64,000 nucleotides of DNA, taken from contig OZ017766.1 in NCBI GenBank assembly GCA_963969345.1, positions 11,780,001-11,844,000 on the forward strand, read 5' to 3'. Source of the stretch: Turbatrix aceti (lineage: Eukaryota; Nematoda; Chromadorea; Rhabditida; Panagrolaimidae). The translations under genes were made by a program, and so were the position numbers. Of the stretch, positions 34,238 through 45,800 are shown piece by piece; position 1 is the stretch's first letter, and every line of letters begins with the position of its first letter. The notes below the pieces were generated by a model that was given only the letters and a program-made list of their open reading frames with translations, was not told where the DNA came from and did no database searches.

Positions 34238-36657
34238 ATGCATCGTTCTGCTTTCGCTACGACACTTGCCGTTTTACTTGCCACCGTTCTATTTTCTCGG
34301 CTTTCGGTCGTCGATGGAATGTTCAATGATATGTACGGCAGTAAGTTTTTTGGTATTTGTTACACAGAAATTACAATAAAAAAATTGTTTTTTTTTAATT
34401 TTTTTACTAGATTTTATTTATTTGAAAAATTTTTTTTCAGACACTTGAGAGAACTAAAAAAGTGTTTTTTTTGTGTTTAGTAATTTTTGCGTTATTGAGG
34501 CATTTTTGTTTCGAAACCTAATTTTCTTAACCTTGTCAAAACCACGTTTTTGAAATTAAGTTTTTCGCTTTCTTAAGCTTTTTACTCAACAGTACTTATT
34601 GTGTGCTTTGCAGAGCTATTCCAAGTTGACCTCCTCGACGACTGCTCCGTCTATGTCCACGACCGAGTAATCCTCGTCGCTGGCAAAAAAGGATGGTGCA
34701 AGATAAAAAAATCCAGCATGACTGCTGAATTTTATCATACTAAGGATGGCTTCTCGGTTGTACAAGTCAATGCGTACTACGAAGACGATGATCACATTGT
34801 CAAACAGGAAGCTAAACGAACAAATGGCGATTCGTATAATGGTAGGAAAATCATTGCGTGTTTGCTGCTAATAAATTTACCCGGTAACATAATTTCAGTA
34901 TCCATTTGTGCGCAACGTAACTTTGATTCAGTGCCGAGAGCTGAAACAGAATACGGGAGGTATTTTGATATGAATGCAAACAATCAAAGAGAGGTAACGA
35001 GAAGCATGGTTTTCCAAGCATGCAAGTATGGCTTTACAATAGGAAACGGCATGAGTCAATATGCATCGTTCGACATAAGCTCGCAGGTAATTATGACTAA
35101 AGTAAGACACTTAATATTCTATATACATAATAGATTAAATATATTTTAGGAAATGCCGGCATGCAATTCAAGTGTTGTAATGGATTACACCATGTTTAGT
35201 AATGAAACTTTTGATATTCATGTAGAAGGTGTTCCAGATCCTCCAGACGAACGGTATTGCTATGTCAAAAATCGTAAAGCTGTTACTGATGCCTATATTA
35301 GGATCATCAAACCGTCTATTCAGCTTGGTGTACTGCCGTATTCTTTGGTTAAAAACTTCAGTGCTACATGTAGGTTATGTTTCCTTTATGCCAAGTTTGG
35401 AGCCTATCGGTGAAAAACTCATGTATTTATATCATGATTTTTTCAATAAAAATAATTTTTTGATGTTATACATATTTTCAGTTCCAGTACCGTATTCAAA
35501 GCCGATAAACAATTACAAACCTGAATTCATCGGTCCTAAAGTTACTTCTAACGGCATATCGTTAGGTAATGGTAAAAAGTACAAAAGACCACCGATCAAA
35601 GCATCTGTGTACACCGAACAACCGTTTTTCATCTACAACGAAAATACTAAAAAGTACTCGCCTTTCTTTCTCTACTTTAAGCACGGAGAAGCGGATAGAA
35701 ATTTTACGATACAGTATATCGGCGGCGACAACTACCAAAACTTCTTCGAGCCCATAAACTACATGGAAGAATGCGAATTCCCAACCGGCAAAAAAGATGT
35801 CACATCAGCTGTTCCAAAGTTTGTCAAACAGGACGAAAAGTCGATTTTTTTTGAAGGTAAGAAATTACATATATACATATTTAAAAAAATTATCGAAATT
35901 ATTATACACTTGTTTTTTAGTCTTATTTTTTATTAACAACGTGGATTTTCAATACTGTGTCATAAGCATCAATGTCAATTACAAGAGTGGTGAAACCGAA
36001 GTAGAAATCAGGCAAGGTTCCGACATCAACGCCTACGTACACGTAGAGAAACGTTCAACAGCCGCTGTTAGCTGTGCTAACGCTAATGGTAGTGTTCGCT
36101 GGCTGCTTGCTTTCTCAACAAAAAATGACGACGCTGAACTCATCAGTCTGGACAACAGCGTGTCGAGCCCCATATTCAATTGTCCTCACTGTAGTGAAAA
36201 GTCCAAGATGTACTGCGATATTAATCCTGATGCAAAGAAGTACCACTCGGCAATGTTCATTCAAACCGTTAAAGGAGGAAAGACCCACGTAACCTACGTC
36301 CGAGTCATCAAAGGCCCCGGCTATAAGCTGAATGTAGAACACCACACTTCTTCACTCGACGATGAGTATAATTTTGTTCAAAACGTGGATTTGAGTGAGT
36401 TAATGCTTAAAAAAAACAGACAAAAAAATGTGCATTGGGTTTTAGAATTGGAACTTGACGAAATCTTTGTTTTGCTCAATGGTGAACCTCCCACAAAACC
36501 TACTACTCCTGAACCCGAAGTAGTTACTACTCTTGCCACATCAACCCCAAAGCCTAATGAAGATTATGTGTACGATTCAAACTGGCTAAACATAGCCAAT
36601 TGTTTTTCTTCTTCCTGGTTGATCATCTTGTGTGTTGTCTTTTTCTGGAACATTTGA
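34238..36657 (+). CDS. Secreted, probably membrane-anchored protein of unknown family
   Basis: Seven exons: 34238-34340, 34614-34841, 34899-35086, 35150-35369, 35482-35856, 35921-36394 and 36446-36657; 1800 nt, 599 residues, all junctions canonical and in phase. The N-terminus MHRSAFATTLAVLLATVLFSRLSVVDG is a signal peptide. The body has paired cysteines and several N-glycosylation sites. A T/P-rich stalk (KPTTPEPEVVTTLATSTPKP) precedes a short hydrophobic C-terminus (SSWLIILCVVFFWNI) that ends the protein with no cytoplasmic tail, as in GPI-anchored proteins. I do not recognise the fold. It lies among receptor copies on the same strand, and its 5' end is duplicated upstream in inverted form. 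The likely site is the cell surface; the role is unknown. Confidence 0.75.
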
Positions 36658-37338
36658 CTGTTTTTGATTTAAGTGTGTACTATTTCGATCAGGGTTGAGC
36701 TAACAACGCGTTTTTTTTGTTCGAGAATGAACACGAACAGTTTTTCAGAATTTTTCAAAAAACCGAACGAATGCAAACAATTTTGACCTTGTTTGTTCGC
36801 GTTCGTTTCATCTGTTCGAAAAATTAAATGTTGTTTGCGAACAAACGCGAACAAATAAATTTAAGAAAAATTTTGTTCGCGAACGAACATGAACAGGAAA
36901 AATCGAATTTGTTTGCGAAGAAACGCGAACGAACGCAAACGTTCGCTTAACCTTGATTTCGATATACTGGTTAACGTCGTTAACACTCAAATGTGTCATC
37001 AAGTTGAGCAGGTTTATATATGCCATTTATCCCATTTTGAAAATCACATATTTTTTGGTATCGAAGGATGTTTTTTCAAAAAAGACGTAGAACTCTCGTA
37101 GAACTTTGACGTTTGTACTGATAAATCGAAGACAAAAGGAACTTTACTTTTGGAAACTTATTATTTATTTATTATTCGTACATGCAAACTTGTTTTATAC
37201 GCGAATAAATCACCTGCAAAAATAATATCTTGCACTGTATACTTCCTCATATTCCAGGTGTTATTTCAAATATACAGTTTCTAAGTATTTTTGTTAGCAA
37301 AGATCTATTGCACCAGTTCCTTCAGTCTTTTTTTTGCA
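36658..37338. other. Intergenic with a short repeat and the receptor 4 promoter
   Basis: 36700-36960 is a repeat rich in TTCG/CGAA words (GTTCGCGAACGAACATGAAC) with local inverted symmetry; a diverged relative lies near 1560-1700. E-box words CACCTG at 37211 and CAGGTG at 37255 precede the ATG at 37339. Confidence 0.55.
37211..37260 (+). promoter_or_regulatory. Paired E-box upstream of receptor 4
   Basis: AATCACCTGCAAAAAT at 37208-37223 and CCAGGTGTTATTT at 37254-37266, 122 and 79 bp before the start codon. The same arrangement occurs before receptors 5 (39311, 39378) and 2. Confidence 0.6.
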
Positions 37339-39077
37339 ATGGGAAACACCGAATGTCTAAATCGCCATTTTACATGTCCTAACGACGTTGGATTTTGGGT
37401 GAACGAAACAATTGGTTACGAGAATTCAACTGATGATTTCCTTTCTTCTAAAAAATTTTACGTATTTTACAACAATACTCATAATTTTACGAATTGTCGG
37501 ATAGATTTTACAGACTTTTGTACTGATGTTTTCAATGACTGGTTGATAAATGTCAAAACCGCCAGGCGTATTGGATCAGGTAAAAATGTAAAAAAATGCG
37601 ATCTTCATAATTTTCTGTTTTTTTTAGAAACGACAGAACGCACAATTTACACAGTTGGATCATGCGTTTATATATTTTTCATGATTTTTAATATTTTTGT
37701 GGTTATCTCAATTTTGTTTGACAAAATCAAAAACAAATCACCATTTCCCCCATTTATCATCTTGTTATTTCAAATCATATTCCTCGATATAATTTACGCG
37801 GGTTCAGCTGTCACTTGGATTTGGAAAATCTATCACATGAAACATTACCTTACAAATGAAAAACCCTGGATTGATCGTAAATTATTACCCCAAATAAATA
37901 TGACAACATTTTGGATTTCCTATACCGGCAGTGTGTTGTTTACATCCATGCTTACACTTAACAGATTAGTCATATTTTTCTCGAGATACCTTAATGAACT
38001 ATTGTTTTCAAAAAAAGGTTTATTTGTTGGAAACCTAATTTTGTGGTTGACGATTTTTGGCAGTGGAATATTTGTATACTACAAGTACAAGTGTTTAGTT
38101 CATAAAGAAGGACTGTATTTTACAATGTATTGTAGTGCCCAAGGACGCACAATGAACGAAGTGATGACGGTATTACTTTTATGGTTTTGATTAATAAAAT
38201 GGGGGACGGGTTATCGCTAACAATGAAAAACAACGCGTGCGCACTGAAAGGTCTCTATACGAAATCAGAATATTCGTTTTGGGAAAACTGTTTCCCTGAT
38301 TTTTTCGATTTTTGAAATCAAAGTTTCGTTGCGGGTACATACAAAAATTTTGGTTTCGATTTTTTTTGCTTTTTCGTTTCGGTCGTGTTCTTTTATCGTT
38401 TCTGTTTTGCTGTTTTCTTTTTTAATGTTCTATGTTTAATGGCAAAGTGAAATATGTATATATGTATTTATGTAATATAAAAAATGTTTTCCGTCCCCAA
38501 TGTTTTTATCACTATTTTTTTTAGTTTATTCAAAGAATATTTTTTGTTCTTTCCTGCATTGACCTTGTCGCTTACTTTGCAATATTTATAAAAGTTAGCA
38601 AGCCGAGAATAGAAAATTTCATTCAGCGTCTCAAAAAGCAACCGGGAATTTTTCATGTTGCTAATACAAAACGAAACGAAATGAATATACTTTATCCATG
38701 TTTTTTGACTGCAATTTTAATTTGGATTGAAACCGGAACATTCCACATTTACAATACATACAATGGTAATGCTTTTTTCTGCAATTTTATGAATGCGTAT
38801 TTTTAAATTTTTTTTAGCAAAAGTGAAAGAAAATGGATTTTACGATTATGTATTCCTTCCAAAATATGGCGCGCTCTTGCAATTTATTATTCAGATTGTC
38901 AGAACCGGCATACACGGAATAATTGTTTTGATCTTCAATCAACAAGTTCAGTCTGCAGCTGGAAATTTATTTTCTGCGGTGATGAATTTGATTTTCACAA
39001 AAACTTTCCAGGCAAGAGTCAAGAAATGTTGTGGACGTAAAACAATGAAAGTTGTTCCATCTAAATTGACTTTTTAA
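37339..39077 (+). CDS. Cluster receptor 4: intact seven-transmembrane chemoreceptor-like protein
   Basis: The only undamaged member of the cluster. Exons 37339-37579, 37628-38169, 38525-38765 and 38818-39077; 1284 nt, 427 residues. An N-terminal ectodomain of about 80 residues (MGNTECLNRHFTCPND..., four or more cysteines, several N-x-T sites) precedes seven hydrophobic segments. Landmarks are KIKNKSPFPPF after helix 1, LTLNRLVIFFSRYLNELLF at the helix 3 end, and QFIIQIVRTGIHGIIVLIFNQQ in helix 7, before a basic tail. It looks like a nematode chemoreceptor of the Srw/Srx/Srt kind, but the exact class is uncertain and the long cysteine-containing N-terminus is unusual. Intron 1 is 48 bp, a multiple of three without stops, so retention would still give an open frame. 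The start is the ATG conserved in all paralogues. Confidence 0.8.
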
Positions 39078-39310
39078 AACTGTTGGTGTTTTTTATTGGA
39101 TCGAATAATTATAATGTTGTGTTGCAGTTTTTATTAACTTGAATTCATTTGTTATAAAAAAATTATTATGTAAAATAAATACATTTAACTGACTGTTAGC
39201 ATGATCAAACACCTACAAGACGCACCTCGTGATCACTAACAAAGTACCGTAATATTCTATTTTGGTTTGCATTGAATAATATAATATTTGCAATGCTTAA
39301 GCTTCGAAAT

Positions 39311-39383
39311 CACCTGCAAAAATGGTGTCTTATGTATGTAGACACACACGCACCGAAAATGTACTGACTCATGGTTTCAGGTG
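39311..39383 (+). promoter_or_regulatory. Paired E-box upstream of receptor 5
   Basis: AATCACCTGCAAAAATG at 39308 and TTCAGGTGTTAT at 39376, 139 and 72 bp before the ATG at 39456. It matches the pair upstream of receptor 4 in order, orientation and flanking bases. Confidence 0.6.
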
Positions 39384-40516
39384 TTATCCAAAATAAAAAC
39401 ATGCTAAATATTTTTATTTTTATCCATTGCATCAGTATCGCAAGTTGTTATTGCAATGGGAAACACCACCGCATGCCCAAATCGCCATTTTACATGTCCT
39501 AACAATGTTGGAATTTGGGTAAATGAAACAATTGGTTATCAGAATTCAACAGGCGGCTTTATTTCTTCTCAAAAATTTAATGTGTTTTATAATGAAACTC
39601 ACAACTTTACAAACTGTTGGATAGATTATACAGATGTTTGTCTTGATGTTTTTTATGAATGGTATTTCGATATTAGAGGAGCTAGGCGTATTGGCTCAGG
39701 TAAAAATACAAAAAAAAAATAAAGAGTTAAAAAAATTACATTTTGTTTTTTAGACACTACAGAACGCAAAATTTATACAGTTGGAGCCTGTGTTTATTTA
39801 CTCGGCATACTTTTAAACATTTTTGTGATTTCCGCAATTTTGTTTGACAAAATCAAGAACAAATCACCGTTTCCCCCATTCATCATCTTGTTATTCCAAA
39901 TTATATTTCTTAATATTCTCTATGCAGGCTCGGCTGTCACATGGATTTGGAACATCTACCACGACGAAAATTACCTCACACATAACGAATTTTGGATTAA
40001 TCTTGAATTAGTGCCCAAAATAAATATGGCAACATTTTGGATTTCCTACACCGGCAGTGTACTGTTTTCATTCATGCTGACGCTCAACAGATTTTTCATA
40101 TTTTACTCAAAATATAAGACGAGGACAATAAAAATTTTTTTTGTCATGCTATTTTTTTGCCTTTTTTTTAGAATTCACTTCTTGAAGAAGTAAACTGACT
40201 GTAAAAACCAAATTTCTTCAAATAGGAAATAAAACACCCCATGTTTTTTCATTTTTCATCATTTTTACAAAATGACGTCTCAACAGTTGTCTTGGACGCA
40301 AAAAGATGCACAATCGCAGTTTTTGATATCAGTCGATTTTGCAGATGTAAACTTAGTGATTTTGCAATAAAATAGAACAACGTTTTTGAATTGGAAGTAA
40401 GTGTAGTGATTTTTATGAATGTGCTGCCATGCTGAGTATCTCTTGCTTTTTTTACAATTTATTTCTATATAAGTATCGGTCAAACGTATTTTTCACAAAA
40501 ACAAAACAAAGATGTG

Positions 40517-40770
40517 CACGCTATCCACTACGAAGTGAGTAGCTTCTGCGCGCAAAAGAGAGGGAGACGCTATCCACTACGAAGTGAGTAGCTTCTGCGC
40601 GCAAAAGAAAGGGAGACGCTATCCACTACGAAGTGGGTAGCTTCTGCGCGCAAAAGAGAGGGAGACGCTATCCACTACGAAGTGGGTAGCTTCTGCGCGC
40701 AAAAGAGAGGGAGACGCTATCCACTACGAAGTGGGTAGCTTCTGCGCGCATAAAAGAGAGAAAAGAGAAA
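40517..40770 (+). repeat. 49-bp tandem repeat, five copies (left arm of element D)
   Basis: Unit GACGCTATCCACTACGAAGT plus 29 bp, period 49. Each copy contains a self-complementary core (CTAYYCACTTCGTAGTGGATAG seen from the other strand). The array faces the inverted array at 41460-41765. Confidence 0.9.
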
Positions 40771-41459
40771 GCGCGCAGATGGGTGGTTCTTCGTTGATAG
40801 ATTCTGATGGATTCTGGTCGTCGCTGTGCCGCGATGAATTTTCCGGTGGCATTTCATAGACACTGCAAAAGCATCTTCGTAAAACCACAATTCAGAAATG
40901 GTGCGCTCAAAACAATTCTTACCGTGAGTGATAACGGGTCACCTGTGCAAGCATCGGCTGGTATCACTGCTGGCACTGGCCGTGGAAATCATTGAGGCGA
41001 TGAGAACAGAGAAAATGGCAACGGAAATCGATGCAAAAACGTTGACAATCGATTGAGGAACGATCGCGTTCCGTTTTTTGAACGTCAGAACAACACGTTC
41101 AAACAGCGCGTGCGCACATTTTCTTTAACAGATCGCGAACGTTCCTCACTTTGCTAATTGTGAACAATGGATTGTCAACGTTTTTGCATCGATTTCCGTT
41201 GCCGTTTCTCTGTTCTCATCGCCTCAATGATTTTCACGGCCAGTGCCAGCAGTGATACCAGCCGATGCTTGCACAGGTGACCCGTTATCACTCACGGTAA
41301 GAATTGTGTTGAGCGCACCATTTCTGAATTGTGGTTTTACGAAGATGCTTTTGCAGTGTCTATGAAATGCCACCGGAAAATTCATCGCGGCACAGCGACG
41401 ACCAGAATCCATCAGAATCTATCAACGAAGAACCACCCATCTGCGCGCTTTCTCTTTTC

Positions 41460-41765
41460 TCTCTTTTATGCGCGCAGAAGCTACCCACTTCGTAGTGGAT
41501 AGCGTCTCCCTTTCTTTTGCGCGCAGAAGCTACTCACTTCGTAGTGGATAGCGTCTCCCTTTCTTTTGCGCGCAGAAGCTACTCACTTCGTAGTGGATAG
41601 CGTCTCCCTCTCTTTTGCGCGCAGAAGCTACCCACTTCGTAGTGGATAGCGTCTCCCTCTCTTTTGCGCGCAGAAGCTACCCACTTCGTAGTGGATAGCG
41701 TCTCCCTCTCTTTTGCGCGCAGAAGCTACTCACTTCGTAGTGGATAGCGTCTCCCTCTCTTTTGG
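41460..41765 (-). repeat. 49-bp tandem repeat, six copies (right arm of element D)
   Basis: Same unit as at 40517-40770 in reverse orientation, with one more copy, so the two arms have changed copy number independently. Confidence 0.9.
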
Positions 41766-42374
41766 GTGCACATCTTTGTTTTGTTTTGATTTGTTTGCAA
41801 TTTGTTGATAATAAATACGAAAATCTTTATTCGCCAACATGTGCAACAAGAAATGACATAAATTATGAATAGTGCTTCTGTTCAACTCAAAGTAGAAGTA
41901 AACTACTCGATTTTGACAAAAATGCAAAAAAATGGTTCTGAACGTGAATTTCAACTTGGCGTTTTCAGAGAATCCAATAAATCGTAATTTTAGCTTCTTT
42001 TGTTTTAGCTCAGACGCTTTCTACAATAAAAACGCAAAAACATGAAAATGATGATGTCACAAATTTGCTTTCAAAAAATGGGGAAAAATAAGCATGACAA
42101 AAAAAATTTTTATTGTCCTCGTCTTATATCTTAATGAACTATTGTTTTCGAGAAAACGTCTATTTGTTGGAAACCTTATTTTGTGGTTGACAATTTTCGG
42201 CAGTGGGACATTTGTATATTATATGTACGGATGCTCGATTAAAAAAGAAGGCTTATTTTTCACACTCAGTTGTGATTCTGACATCAATAAAATAAACGAA
42301 GTGATATCGGTACTATTTTTTACGGATTTTTTTTTTTACGGGTTTTAGTTTTAAAATTCATTTCACTTGAAAGT

Positions 42375-42768
42375 TGTTGTATCCGCGGCGTAAGGCAAAA
42401 GAGGAAGACAAAGAAGTGTTGCAACCCGCGCTCCAACCTTTGGCGCGAGGGGCCAGCCGCGCGAGCTAGCAAGTCGTTAGACAAATGACTTGCGCCCGCG
42501 GACGCGATCAACACCTTGTTCCCTCTCTTTGTCTATCTCCCTGCCACAGTATCCGGAAGCAAACAACGCCCCATTAGCATCTTTATATAAGAGCCTAAGA
42601 CACGGGGTTTCACCAACCACTGTCTAGGGCCAAGTCCCCCGGTTGCTTGTTGTAATTTGTGTGATTTTGCTGAATAAATTTGATTGTTGTATTGTGATAT
42701 TGTGATTGTTGGTATTTGTGTTAGAGGAGTTAAGTAGGGAGCCTTAGAGAGGAACCGGGTACACATTA
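42375..42768 (+). repeat. 5' LTR (394 bp)
   Basis: Begins TGTTGTATCC and ends GTACACATTA. It contains a TATATAA box near 42586 and AATAAA near 42673. By eye it is identical to the 3' LTR. Flanked on its left by AAAGT (42370-42374), the target duplication. Confidence 0.9.
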
Positions 42769-42769
42769 C

Positions 42770-42787
42770 TGGTGCCACTCCCGCTCT
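42770..42787 (+). promoter_or_regulatory. Primer binding site
   Basis: TGGTGCCACTCCCGCTCT, starting one base after the 5' LTR. A tRNA 3' end always finishes CCA, matching the TGG start. I cannot assign the tRNA from sequence alone. Confidence 0.75.
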
Positions 42788-42881
42788 AAAGGCACCCCCT
42801 GCCTCCTCCCCATTTTTCCGGAAAAATTGCCCCTGCCCTATTGTCTATTGTGTGATATTTTATTTTGTGTAACGTCTTTTG

Positions 42882-45800
42882 ATGACAAACTCTCGGCATA
42901 CGTACTCGAAAATGCCATCCCTATTCGAAAACTGCCACACCGTCGAACAGCTAGTCAAAACGCTGATGGTATTCGAAAAGAGCACGTTGTTATCGATAAA
43001 TAATTTGGAAACCGCGATCAAGGAAGTAAAGGAGGACATTCAGACCCTCAAGGATCGACAAGCAGATGATATTGAAGAGAAGGTGAACATTGCGCTCACA
43101 GAGAAGATTGGTGATGCTGTGCACGGCGACACAGACAAGTACGATGAATTGAAGAAGCTTCTTGGAACGGCTTTTACGAAGCAAACGACGGATCACGAGA
43201 AAACTACGATACGATTGACGGCATTGACCGAACTAACTACGAAGGCGTGCAACGCTACGAAACAGCTTGATGAGCTGCGTGACGAAATCCGTAAACTGGA
43301 GACGAAAATTAACGAACTAAATCTAGACTCAAAACCGAAACCCCCTACGCTAATTCGCCGGGATAAATTTTGTGCTCCGATGAAATCCCAGGCCATGCTT
43401 GACCCCACTGCTCAGGCAATCGAGCAACTACGAGCCCTGTCTATGCAAAGCCAAGCTCCCCAGTCAAGCTCAACGGAGTACCACACTACGAACGTCATGT
43501 TTGGGACAATGAATTCGATGTTCCACTTTGACAATGGCTATTTTGTCGATGACATGGACGAATTTCCTGACGACGCTAACGACGATCCGCCGACGCAGGC
43601 CCCAATGCTCATGATAGCCATGAACCCAGCGATTGACAGCTGCCCCATGTTCGATGGTTCACCAACGCAGGCATTCTCCCACTGGCTCCGCAAGTTTGAA
43701 TTATACATTGCCCGAGGTCCCTTTCATTTACTCGAAGGACAACGCCTTGCCCATCTTGTTTCCAAATTGGAAGGTGCCGCATTTTTGGCTTACGATGCTT
43801 TGAACGCTGCCGTTCGTGCAGACTACGACGCAACTTTGGAAGCCCTGAACCGTCGTTTTCCGAGCCGTACGGCTAAACTCGCTGCAGAGGAGAACTTCGG
43901 ACAGTGCTACCAGCAGAAGGACGAAGCGGTGCATCAATTCGCGACTCGCCTTGCCACTCTCGTCTACACCATGATGGAAGGCGATCCTCCTGAAATGATC
44001 GAAAACGTGCTTCGACGCGAAACCATCAATCGCATGAACGGTGAATTGCGCGCTTACGTTCGTGGGCATCAGCCAGCGACCACCGAAGAAGCTGTTGCCA
44101 TGGCTCATCGTCAAGAGCTTATTCAGGCAGAACGTGCCAGAGCCCGAAAGGAAGTTCATGACCTCCAGAATGCGTTTAAGGCTTCCATGCGAATCGGTGA
44201 GACGACGAACGCCTACAAAAACAGCGAATGTTTTTATTGCCACAAAACTGGACATATTGCGCGCCACTGCTACCAACGCAAACAGGACGCAGATGATCGA
44301 TCCCATGGTACTCGTGACCGCTACCAAAACGATCGTAGGTCACGCAACGACAGCCGCGATCGAAACCGTCGGAACGACAGCCGCGATCGAAACCGTCGGA
44401 ACGACAGCCGCGATCGAAACCGTCGGAACGACAGCCGCGACCGAGACCGTCGCAGCGATAGCCGAGATTACAGTCGGCACTATCGTAGCGATAGCCGCGA
44501 CCACCACGAACGCAATCGCAACTACCGAAGCGACAGTCGCGACCGCTATGAAACCAATCGTTACCGCAACAATAGCCGTGACCGCTATGACCACCACCGG
44601 AAGAGAAGCGATTCGAGCGGCTCCGATAACAGTCGACATGGAGGTAGACGGCAGTTCAGCAAATCGCCCGACCGTAAACCCTCTGTCCGCTTTGCCAACC
44701 AACATTCGATTTATTCTATGGCCATGCCTATTGCATCCTCTGTGCTAACTCGACCAGACAATCGCCCGAAAACACGACCTTTGTCTTGGACTTGGAAGAC
44801 AATCGTGCTCTGCGTACTCGCTCTCTTTGTTTTTCCGATCCAAGCACACTCGCAGAACGACGACGTCTTGTTTTGCACCCACGATGCTGTCACCTCGTAT
44901 TGGACCTTACCCAACAAGCCACCCTGCCATGCACCCACATTCCGCAAAAATGATGCTATTGTAAACACTAACTGGGAAGTTTACCGACCGAACACTATCG
45001 AGTACAAAACTGAGGCACACCACTGCCAGTGCATTCGCACTACCCAGACGCACAGCTGCTCATTTTTTGGAACAGACGTTTATTCCGATGCCATCCATGA
45101 CCCTATTCCTACCACCAGCGCCGATTGCAAACGAATGGCCACTGTCCAAATTTCGGAACATGGAACCCTGCTGAACCATACTGATTTCTTCGCTACGAAC
45201 AATACTTTGATTTTTTCTGATCGCTGGTGGCCGCGCTACATGTGGAGTGAAAAGCAGTCAGTCGTTAATTGCTATCTTACGACGACGCACATTTACACCC
45301 GCCACGGAACAGAAGAGGTCACGAAAATCGTCCCATCGGCAACCGCTTGCTACTACCGCCAAGGCTCGTGCCAACTTGCCGAACAAGGTGTACTAATCTG
45401 GGAGCCCGATAACACGCATCAGTGTCGCTTTATTCTAATGCAGGCAATGCATGGCTCATTCGGTGGAAATACATTTATCGCCGAAAGCAAGCAATTTGCA
45501 CTATCGTTTTCCAGTAACGTCAAAGAAATTCCTATTCGTGATTGCAACAAGACCATGCTTGTCACCGATCAGGGATACGCCATAACGAACAAGACATGGC
45601 AAGACGCTCAACAGGAACTCGAACATGCAGCCGAATTGAAGCGCATTCCGCGCGACGCTGGTATTGTTCTAACGAATCAACTGGCCGCGCAACTCACTGC
45701 CCTTCAACGAAACGCTGACAACGTTGCCAGACAGTTTTTCGAGGCATCCATCAAACACATTTGTTCCGCTCTCGAAGCTATTGCCGAAGCAACCGTCGCC

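Larger units (their letters stand above)
40116..42125 (+). mobile_element. Foldback element D (2,010 bp), TSD ATAT, related termini but different interior
   Basis: Ends AAGACGAGGACAATAAAAAT and the reverse complement, flanked by ATAT at 40112-40115 and 42126-42129. The ends are close to those of A-C (GATGACAAC versus GAGGACAAT). The interior is a long palindrome (about 40500-41780) whose arms begin with arrays of a 49-bp repeat and continue into a shared 62-codon frame. No protein-coding evidence. Confidence 0.9.

Noticed and set aside
40807..41412. Pair of 62-codon frames in mirror image inside element D
   Set aside because: Arm sequence of the foldback element, no start or splice context, no recognised family.
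40517..41765. CRISPR-like look of regular 49-bp repeats
   Set aside because: There are no unique spacers, the repeats abut directly, and the genome is eukaryotic; these are tandem repeats in transposon arms.
44340..44705. Long alanine/valine-rich minus-strand frame and other frames opposite the polyprotein
   Set aside because: Shadows of the GC-richer retroelement ORF; the R/D/S repeats read backwards give the V/A pattern.
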